Position numbers and translations under genes: made by a program. DNA of 8,058 nt from positions 1 to 8,058 of the forward strand of contig JAGNLA010000027.1 in NCBI GenBank assembly GCA_017999835.1. Reading direction: 5' to 3'. Position 1 is the stretch's first letter. Every line of letters begins with the position of its first letter. This document shows positions 1 to 5,286 of the stretch, in pieces. This stretch comes from Caldisericia bacterium (lineage in GTDB: Bacteria; Caldisericota; Caldisericia; JAAYUI01). The notes beneath the pieces are model-generated. The model was not told the DNA's origin, did no database searches, and worked only from the letters and a program-made list of their open reading frames with translations.

Positions 1-257
1 GTAATACCCGCAACTGGCTTTGGCACATCAGGCATTGTCCATTCATCGGGGAAAACAATCGTAATCCGGCCATGAATTTCCACTGTTTGATTGATGTCTA
101 CATCAATTTTGTATGTTGAGGTAACACCAACCTGAGGAGGCTTAAAATAAACCACCTTAACAGATGTAAGTTTTGCTTGTGCATCCTGTCCAATCGGAAA
201 TCCGATGAGAGCGACAACCAATATAAAGGATAAAGCCACCTGTACGAACTTCTTCAT
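1..257 (-). CDS. Exported protein, N-terminal fragment (cut by left window edge)
   Basis: An open frame runs from ATG at 257 down to the window edge, giving 85 residues without a stop. It begins MKKFVQVALSF, followed by a hydrophobic stretch to about residue 22 and an AQA signal-peptidase I site, with cleavage expected after residue 28. A ribosome site (AAAGGGG) lies 6 bases before the ATG. The mature part is rich in alternating hydrophobic and polar residues (TSVKVVYF, STYKIDVDI, GRITIVFPDEW). This resembles beta-sandwich modules of Gram-positive-type surface proteins, in which a Y.I...... followed by I.I.FP pattern is common. The function is unknown and the rest of the gene lies outside the window. 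It has its own promoter with a Fur-like box and sits behind the terminator of the neighbouring gene, so it is probably a separate unit that responds to iron or another metal. Confidence 0.8.
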   Translation of the reverse strand, partial: MKKFVQVALSFILVVALIGFPIGQDAQAKLTSVKVVYFKPPQVGVTSTYKIDVDINQTVEIHGRITIVFPDEWTMPDVPKPVAGI

Positions 258-278
258 AAAAATACCCCTTTCGCTGTT

Positions 279-307
279 ATTATAGATAATGATAATCGAA
301 TACAAAA
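279..307 (-). promoter_or_regulatory. Promoter with Fur-like operator for the exported protein at 3-257
   Basis: On the minus strand a consensus -10 TATAAT lies at 279-284. A weak -35 (TTTTGT, 302-307) is 17 bp upstream; TTGTAT at 300-305 is an alternative with a 15-bp spacer. Between them, at 285-297, the plus strand reads GATAATGATAATC, identical to the first 13 bases of the classical 19-bp Fur box. Against the 7-1-7 form TGATAATNATTATCA, the window 284-298 matches 11 of 14 fixed bases. A repressor bound here would cover the spacer and block RNA polymerase. The motif match is visible in the sequence; Fur control is inferred. Confidence 0.6.
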
Positions 308-392
308 TCACAAGTGCCGCCTCGTTAAGATTGAAACAAAAACCTAAAGCCCAAATGATGCGGCATTAAATCAGGTTAAGAAGCGTGAAATA

Positions 393-428
393 AGAAAACC
401 GGATCCATCGTAATGAATCCGGTTTTCT
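393..428 (-). terminator. Hairpin terminator after the NHL/copper-amine-oxidase-N gene
   Basis: A perfect 12-bp inverted repeat (AGAAAACCGGAT at 393-404, ATCCGGTTTTCT at 417-428) encloses a 12-base loop. It starts 12 bases past the stop codon of the gene ending at 441. Read on the minus strand, the GC core CCGG is followed by TTTTCTTATTTC, a usable T-tract. The A and T runs are symmetrical, so it could also stop plus-strand transcription. The rest of 258-440 holds the promoter of the neighbouring gene and no convincing ORF. Confidence 0.8.
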
Positions 429-440
429 GTAATCAAAGGA

Positions 441-2873
441 TCACTGTTTTGGTGGGTAATAGATCATTATTGTTTTGGTTGAGCCTATCCAATCAACTGA
501 AGCTCCAAGCGCTTCACCGATAAACCTAAGCGGAACCAGGGTTTTACCCGAAACAATAACAGGTGCTGCACTCATTGCCATGCTTGAACCATTAACAAGT
601 GCTTCTTTTTTGCCTATCCAGACCACAACAATTTGTTTGCCAAGTTTGTAGATAACTTTTTTTTCATTCGCATCCCAGTCCACAGTTGCTCCGAGAACCT
701 CGCCAATGAATCTGAGTGGAACCATCGTGCTGCCACCAACAAGCATAGGCGCAACCTGAAGCTTGGTTTCGGTGCCATCAACATAAGCCTTGGTCGAATC
801 TATCTGAAGTTTTACAATCTTGCCAGGTTTGCTTGCACCTATTGTTATTTTGACCATTCCGCCGTTGCTGTTTATGACAATTTCGGCAACTTTCTCGTTC
901 CAGTAAGGTACTTTATCGGCGTGGAGCCTTATCTCAAGTTTCACTGAATTGCCCGTAAAAGTTTTCTTCGGGAGTTCAACCCAATTGCTATCACAGACTG
1001 CTGAGCCTTCAAGCATGCCAGTGCCTGTATTTTTTATTGTAATGGTCTCAGTTTTCACGCCATCGTAAACCTTTCCAAAGTCAATGGATTGCTTGTCTAT
1101 CGATATCTTTGGCGCAACTTTTTCTTTCCTAAGAACCTGTATCCTGAGGTTTCCTTTGTCCAAAACATACACGGATTCGCCATTTACAACTATTCTTCCA
1201 GGTTTGATGAACGTCCCAAGATTGGTAAAGTAATCGCCTTTTTGTGTTTTTGCCATTGGAGGAGTGGTCGAGCCAATCGCATAGGCGTATGAGCCGTCAA
1301 AGTTGAAAACGACCAACCTGTCGTTTCCTGAATCGGCAACCATTATTTCTCCTGATGGAAGAAGCGCCATATCTGTTGGGTTTGAGAGTCCGGTTTTATC
1401 GGCAGGCATCGATATTTGCCTGACAAATGTGTTTTTGCCATCGAATACTTTGATTGACCCAGCTTTGTCCAATACATAAAAATTCTTGTCTGGGCCGAAG
1501 AAAGCATCAACTGGGTCTCTAAATTGGCTTCCGCTTGAACCTGATGAACCAACATAACCAATGAAGAAACCGTCTTTGCTGATCCTGCAAACTGTTCCAA
1601 ATGTCTCTGAAACGCCTATGAGTTCATCTCCTGAACCCCTAGAAATTTTTGAAAGCGCTCCAATCTGCTGTTCAAATTCATAACTCTGCAGTTGCTTGCC
1701 ATCACAAGAGAAAGCCTTGGCGGATCTGTTTGAATTGTTATAGGTGCAAGCTCTATTCGACGCGTCGGTAAAAAGGACTATGTCTGGAGCCTGGTCATAC
1801 TCCTTGATTCCAGAAAATCCTTGCTGGGAGAAGAATTGAATGTCTTGCCTGCTTTTATCATAAACTGCGATGCCATTACCACAAACAGCAATCTGATCCA
1901 AACTTCCAAACTTCATCGATTCTTTGTCAAACTTTGCCAGCACGTTCATGGCTCCGTCTTTTGAGATGGAAACAAACTCCGTTTCCGTGAAAGAATAGTA
2001 TTTATCTTTTACCGGACAGAAAGTTTTTATCGGAAGTATTGCGCCTTTCAAAGTTTCCGACAAAACATTGCCGTTAACATCAAATGTAATGAATCCAGAA
2101 GCATCTGTTGACATCATGACAATTGATGAATCGCCCAGCCAGTTGATTTGACCATGAAGCGGTGAATATGTTTCGTCAGTCTTGACCTTGAATGTGTTTT
2201 TGAACTTGAAGGAACTATCAAAAACCGTTATCTGTACGACAGAGTTGATGTTTGGCTCTGGGGCGCCTTCTTCATTTTTTGGTTCTTCCAGTATCATCGA
2301 CAAGACCACACATTCATTTTTTGGTGAAATGTCGAAGGAAAGTATGTTTGGTATCGACGGAAGATTGCCAGGAACAACAACCTGTCCGACAAAATTCCCA
2401 TCTTTATCAAACTTGAGGATTCCATTGGCTTTATCAAGCACCAGCAGTGAATAATCATCCAGGAGCTTAACTTTCAATGATTCAGTGATTAGCTTTGTTC
2501 CAATGCCAAATACTGTCGCGACATCTCCTGAGCTTGATGCAAGATGAACCACTCTACCGTCAGGATAAGCCACCATGCCCATGTATACGGAAATATTCTG
2601 ACAAAGATTTTCGACTTGAACGCTTTCAGGTATGGCAATGCTCTTGAAGTATGTGCCGTTACTCTGGAAAACTAGCCCTTTCCTTGAGGCAGCGTCGATA
2701 ACATATATTCTGCCGTTTTCATCGGTGCCCATGGCTTTTGGAGAAGTCAACTCCCCTTCAAGCGGTCCGAAACCGATGGATGAGTATACCGAATATTGCT
2801 GGTCTGCAGCCATTGCGTGGGTTGGCAGCACTGTCATGACCAGGCACATTGCCGTCAATAAAAACTTTTTCAT
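441..2873 (-). CDS. Secreted NHL-type beta-propeller protein with Ig-like domain and C-terminal copper-amine-oxidase-N repeats
   Basis: The protein has 810 residues from ATG at 2873. This start is chosen over one 6 codons upstream because AGGAGG lies 4 bases before it and the protein then opens with MKKFLLTAMCLV and an AMA cleavage site (about residue 22). Residues about 30-585 form beta-propeller repeats. NHL-like blades are clearest at 30-80, 441-485, 496-535 and 555-583 (patterns such as P.DMALLPSGEIMVADSGNDRLVVF). Residues about 588-681 form an Ig-like sandwich of the HYDIN/ASPM kind (IDFGKVYDG, ITIKNTGT). Residues 685-806 are tandem copper-amine-oxidase-N (stalk) modules, with VPLRFIGEVLGATVDW at 718-733 and VPLRFIGEALGASVDW at 780-795. 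No catalytic oxidase domain and no LPXTG or SLH anchor is seen. It is probably an extracytoplasmic binding or scaffold protein; the ligand is unknown. A histidine phosphatase gene lies 63 bp upstream on the same strand. Confidence 0.9.
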   Translation of the reverse strand: MKKFLLTAMCLVMTVLPTHAMAADQQYSVYSSIGFGPLEGELTSPKAMGTDENGRIYVIDAASRKGLVFQSNGTYFKSIAIPESVQVENLCQNISVYMGMVAYPDGRVVHLASSSGDVATVFGIGTKLITESLKVKLLDDYSLLVLDKANGILKFDKDGNFVGQVVVPGNLPSIPNILSFDISPKNECVVLSMILEEPKNEEGAPEPNINSVVQITVFDSSFKFKNTFKVKTDETYSPLHGQINWLGDSSIVMMSTDASGFITFDVNGNVLSETLKGAILPIKTFCPVKDKYYSFTETEFVSISKDGAMNVLAKFDKESMKFGSLDQIAVCGNGIAVYDKSRQDIQFFSQQGFSGIKEYDQAPDIVLFTDASNRACTYNNSNRSAKAFSCDGKQLQSYEFEQQIGALSKISRGSGDELIGVSETFGTVCRISKDGFFIGYVGSSGSSGSQFRDPVDAFFGPDKNFYVLDKAGSIKVFDGKNTFVRQISMPADKTGLSNPTDMALLPSGEIMVADSGNDRLVVFNFDGSYAYAIGSTTPPMAKTQKGDYFTNLGTFIKPGRIVVNGESVYVLDKGNLRIQVLRKEKVAPKISIDKQSIDFGKVYDGVKTETITIKNTGTGMLEGSAVCDSNWVELPKKTFTGNSVKLEIRLHADKVPYWNEKVAEIVINSNGGMVKITIGASKPGKIVKLQIDSTKAYVDGTETKLQVAPMLVGGSTMVPLRFIGEVLGATVDWDANEKKVIYKLGKQIVVVWIGKKEALVNGSSMAMSAAPVIVSGKTLVPLRFIGEALGASVDWIGSTKTIMIYYPPKQ

Positions 2874-2936
2874 AATGCCTCCTACAAACAAAAAAACATT
2901 TTAAGGCATTTATGGTTCAAAAGCTAGTCGAACATC

Positions 2937-3569
2937 CTAGAAGCGCCACGAAAGCGATTCAGTCAGGAAGCCTCCAAGATGATGAATTTGGTTTAAGTTT
3001 TCAAGTACATACGTCCCATGATCAAAAACCACCTGACTCATTGAGCAGTTGTCCATGCCAATAAACCCGTAGTAGTTGTCAATCTTTACGTTGAGCGCAA
3101 CAGGGACTGCCACCCAGAGCCATCCGCCATGAGTCACCAGCACGACATTTTCATCTTTATGCTTTTCAACAATTATTTTTAAAAAACCTTTTGCTCTTTC
3201 ATATATCTGACCGATGGTCTCGCCACCATCAACATTAATGTGGGGTTTGCTCATAAAATTATCCCACATTGGATGAGACAAAACCTCTGCTACAGGCTTA
3301 CCATCAAAAATTCCACATGATCTCTCACGCAACCTTGTGTCGACCTCAACATCCATGCCAACTTCTTTTGCGATGATATTGGCCGTTTCCAAAGCTCTTT
3401 TCAGATCAGAGGAGTAAATCTTGTCGATTTTTTTACCAACGAGGTGTTTACCTGTAAGCTTTGCCTGATGTCTACCTGCATCAGTGAGCGGAGTATCAAA
3501 ATGGCCACAAATGATTTTGTTGATGTTGCCTTCGCTTTGCCCGTGTCTGATTATGGTTATTCTTGTCAT
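2937..3569 (-). CDS. Histidine phosphatase family protein (phosphoglycerate-mutase-like fold)
   Basis: This 210-residue cytoplasmic enzyme is of the usual length for the family. The signature ITIIRHGQSEGN at residues 4-15 contains the RHG motif, with H9 as the expected phospho-acceptor. The other active-site residues can also be found: R8, R58 in YSSDLKRALETA, E82 in LRERSCGIFDG, and H147 in VTHGG. A GGET motif stands at 115-118. The family removes phosphate through a phosphohistidine intermediate. Members include cofactor-dependent phosphoglycerate mutases, CobC-type alpha-ribazole phosphatase and broad phosphatases such as PhoE. No cobalamin genes are nearby and the length is below that of true GpmA, so the substrate is left open. 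The start ATG at 3569 lacks a clear Shine-Dalgarno sequence. It may be co-transcribed with the secreted propeller gene downstream (63-bp gap, no terminator seen). Confidence 0.9.
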   Translation of the reverse strand: MTRITIIRHGQSEGNINKIICGHFDTPLTDAGRHQAKLTGKHLVGKKIDKIYSSDLKRALETANIIAKEVGMDVEVDTRLRERSCGIFDGKPVAEVLSHPMWDNFMSKPHINVDGGETIGQIYERAKGFLKIIVEKHKDENVVLVTHGGWLWVAVPVALNVKIDNYYGFIGMDNCSMSQVVFDHGTYVLENLNQIHHLGGFLTESLSWRF

Positions 3570-3614
3570 ATGTTACAATTTACCAGCACTATGTGAGTTT
3601 TTGATTAAATAGGG

Positions 3615-3620
3615 TATAAT
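3615..3620 (+). promoter_or_regulatory. Probable -10 element in the divergent intergenic region
   Basis: TATAAT at 3615-3620 is a perfect -10 hexamer 43 bp before the ATG at 3664, but no good -35 stands 16-18 bp upstream. It overlaps the perfect 10-bp palindrome ATAATATTAT (3616-3625), which gives -10-like TATTAT on the minus strand for the phosphatase gene. The 94-bp region 3570-3663 thus probably holds promoters for both divergent genes. Confidence 0.45.
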
Positions 3621-3663
3621 ATTATCTATAAACACAAAATTATCGCGGCAGAAAGGAAAGGCA

Positions 3664-4647
3664 ATGAAACCATCTGTTTTTGCCAGACAGTTCTTTGAGG
3701 AATGCGCCAAGCCAATTCTGGAGAAATCACTACCAAACTCTCTCCGGAACATCTGTGTGGGTTATTTTGTCCAAGAGACTCAGATTTCAGCCAAGCAAAA
3801 CGACATGTCGCCTGATGATCCCGTTCCTACAATTCAAATCATCCTTTTCGAACAAAACACAGAACTGACCAATAAAATTGCCTCAACGATGCAGACATGC
3901 CTCCCGGACTTGTTTGAGCAGAGACGATTGGACAAAGTTGGTTCCGACAACGACAAGAAAGCTGTTGAAATCTATTTTTGGCAAGACCTCCTTGACGAGA
4001 TGATTTCCCTCAAGCGCAGGCCAACTGACCCAATAGGTTATTCAAAGGTTTCAGAATCTCAATTTTTCGCGTTTCTATCAGGGAGAATCTTCTGGGATCC
4101 CGAACTGGAACTATCCAGGGCGCAGGGTCAATGGGATCATATGCCTCAGGAAGTATGGTACTGGAGACATCACTGGGTTTGGAGAAACATTCTTCCCAGA
4201 AAAGAGCTTGCAACCAGGCTCGAAAGCGACACCTCAGGCATGGCAAAGCTGTCTGTGCTCAAAAGAGTTGAATGGACAATCAGGCTTGCCTTCATGACGG
4301 CAAGAAAGTACTCTCCACCACAACCAATGCTCCTCAATGTCTTAAGGACTATTAACGACTATGGCGGCATCGCTGAAAAGCTTTCATGGTGCCTAAGTAC
4401 AAACGACAACTTCGAATCCCTAGACCTTTGCGACGAAGTCCTAGTCGAGCTGAGAAACAGACTGGCTCAAAAGCAGATAATTCCATCTGACCTGGGAAAT
4501 TACGATTCAAGCAATGCTATCGATACAATGAGGATTTCAGATTATTTCCTCAAACTTGTCCCATCAAATTTTAGAAATCAAGCCGGGAGAGTTTGCCCAC
4601 TGGATCTTTTAGGATCACTTGCCCAAAGCGCGAAGTTTGCGCCTTGA
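3664..4647 (+). CDS. Divergent DUF4037-like protein, apparently degenerate nucleotidyltransferase fold
   Basis: This is a 327-residue soluble protein with no signal peptide or membrane segment. The start ATG at 3664 follows a purine-rich ribosome site (AAAGGAAAGG). The layout recalls DUF4037 proteins, which join an N-terminal nucleotidyltransferase-like fold to a helical part. The opening helix (5-20) is followed by LRNICVGYFVQETQ (27-40) and a strand TIQIILFEQ (56-64). The section FLSGRIFWDPELELSR, MPQEVWYWRHHWVWRNI and VLKRVEWTIRLAFMTARKY (137-215) matches the family pattern G.VF.D..G......R, PE.VW......W and A.FLL.R.Y. Where relatives carry a GS(E) motif and a D.D pair, this protein has VQETQ (36-40) and SPDDP (49-53), so catalysis seems lost or altered. 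The family match is from memory of its pattern, not from a search. The real substrate or role is unknown. Confidence 0.65.
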   Translation: MKPSVFARQFFEECAKPILEKSLPNSLRNICVGYFVQETQISAKQNDMSPDDPVPTIQIILFEQNTELTNKIASTMQTCLPDLFEQRRLDKVGSDNDKKAVEIYFWQDLLDEMISLKRRPTDPIGYSKVSESQFFAFLSGRIFWDPELELSRAQGQWDHMPQEVWYWRHHWVWRNILPRKELATRLESDTSGMAKLSVLKRVEWTIRLAFMTARKYSPPQPMLLNVLRTINDYGGIAEKLSWCLSTNDNFESLDLCDEVLVELRNRLAQKQIIPSDLGNYDSSNAIDTMRISDYFLKLVPSNFRNQAGRVCPLDLLGSLAQSAKFAP

Positions 4648-4663
4648 TTTCAAATGATAACTT

Positions 4664-4686
4664 TATAATATTGATAATAATTATCA
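4664..4686 (+). promoter_or_regulatory. Fur-type operator and -10 element before the peroxiredoxin gene
   Basis: TGATAAT-A-ATTATCA at 4672-4686 is a perfect 15-bp inverted repeat, identical to the 7-1-7 Fur box TGATAATNATTATCA known from Bacillus. It also fits the related PerR box except at the two outer G/C positions. TATAAT at 4664-4669 stands just before it, so the operator would cover the transcription start. The -35 is weak (TTGATT at 4644-4649 gives a spacer of only 14) and lies over the stop codon of the previous gene. A further half-site, TGATAAC, is at 4655-4661. Confidence 0.75.
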
Positions 4687-4701
4687 TTAGATGGAGGAAC
4701 G

Positions 4702-5151
4702 ATGATAGAAATTGGAAAAAAGGCACCGATTTTTGTTCTTAAGGACCATAACGGAAAAGAGCTAAAACTGTCAGATTTTATTGGCAAGAAGGTTCTTCTT
4801 TCATTCCACCCACTGGCATGGACCGGTGTGTGCTCACAACAGATGAAGTCCCTGGAAGATAATTTTGAGTCATTTGCAAAACTGAACGCCATTCCGCTTG
4901 GGTTTTCCATTGACACGGTTCCAAGCAAAAAAGCCTGGGCAAAGAGTTTAGAGATTGAGAAAACGAGCCTTGTTAGTGATTTCTGGCCACACGGGGGATA
5001 CGCAAAGGAACTTGGCATTTTCAGGGATGGTGATGGATTCACCGAACGCGCCAACCTGATAGTCGACGAGAATGGCATCGTGGTCTGGACAAAGATTTAT
5101 CCGATCCCAGAACTCCCGGACATCAGGGAAGTGCTTGAAGCTTTAAAGTAG
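4702..5151 (+). CDS. Peroxiredoxin, 1-Cys type (AhpC/TSA family)
   Basis: This 149-residue cytoplasmic thiol peroxidase reduces hydrogen peroxide and organic peroxides. The active-site motif P37-L-A-W-T41-G-V-C44 has the P...T..C pattern, with C44 as peroxidatic cysteine and R116 (GFTERAN) as the usual conserved arginine. C44 is the only cysteine, so there is no resolving cysteine within the chain. An outside thiol (thioredoxin, a small protein or low-molecular-weight thiol) must regenerate it. The HPLAWTGVCS and DFWPHG segments resemble peroxiredoxins frequent in clostridia and other anaerobes, close to the AhpE/PrxQ-like branch. The start ATG at 4702 follows GGAGG with good spacing. A perfect Fur-type box precedes it, implying iron- or peroxide-linked regulation. 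It lies 54 bp after the DUF4037-like gene, with its own -10 element, and is followed by a weak terminator. Confidence 0.93.
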   Translation: MIEIGKKAPIFVLKDHNGKELKLSDFIGKKVLLSFHPLAWTGVCSQQMKSLEDNFESFAKLNAIPLGFSIDTVPSKKAWAKSLEIEKTSLVSDFWPHGGYAKELGIFRDGDGFTERANLIVDENGIVVWTKIYPIPELPDIREVLEALK

Positions 5152-5190
5152 ACCACTTTTTCGTTTTACTTTTTTGCTGGGTGGTCTTTT
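5150..5190 (+). terminator. Possible terminator after the peroxiredoxin gene
   Basis: AGACCAC at 5150-5156 pairs with GTGGTCT at 5181-5187, and a run of T follows (5187-5190). The 7-bp stem starts within the stop codon. The 24-base loop is long and T-rich, so the hairpin is weaker than a textbook terminator and some read-through into the next gene is likely. Confidence 0.45.
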
Positions 5191-5210
5191 CAAACCCTCC
5201 CTGTATAACG

Positions 5211-5258
5211 CTGAACAGAATCTTTGTTGTTTCTATATTTGTATCGTGTAACAAATAT
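5211..5258 (+). promoter_or_regulatory. Putative promoter and palindromic operator of the PQQ-like propeller gene
   Basis: A perfect 8-bp inverted repeat, ATATTTGT (5235-5242) and ACAAATAT (5251-5258), is separated by 8 bases and spans 24 bp in all, a size typical of a dimeric regulator site. It overlaps TATATT (5234-5239), a 5-of-6 match to a -10. A weak -35-like CTGAAC (5211-5216) lies 17 bp upstream. If that promoter is right, the palindrome lies over the -10 and start point, where a repressor would act. The repeat is visible; the role is inferred. Confidence 0.4.
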
Positions 5259-5286
5259 CTGGAACAAAAAGGATGGTGCGTCATAC

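Noticed and set aside
315-365. TGCCGC and GCGGCA inverted repeat (315-320 and 360-365)
   Set aside because: A 6-bp stem with a 39-base loop and no T-run is expected by chance. No riboswitch-like structure could be built around it.
2844-2873. Possible lipoprotein signal (cysteine at residue 10 of the 810-aa protein)
   Set aside because: The cysteine is inside the hydrophobic core, too near the N-terminus, and TAMC does not fit a lipobox. An AMA signal-peptidase I site follows.
633-2904. Several 67-104-codon plus-strand frames opposite the secreted NHL-type protein
   Set aside because: The minus-strand gene has a signal peptide, strong ribosome site and recognisable domains over the whole span. 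The opposite frames have none of these.
2874-2936. Separate promoter for the secreted NHL-type protein (TAAAAT on the minus strand at 2898-2903)
   Set aside because: No -35-like sequence lies 16-18 bp upstream. Co-transcription with the phosphatase gene is equally possible, so no feature was called.
4650-5078. 142-codon open frame on the minus strand, opposite the peroxiredoxin gene
   Set aside because: The translation is rich in serine, phenylalanine and proline, with no domain pattern, and it lies opposite a clearly real gene. It is a shadow frame.
5224-5286. 21-codon N-terminal extension of the PQQ-like protein
   Set aside because: It would put a charged, non-conserved stretch before a clear signal sequence and overlaps the palindrome and promoter-like region.
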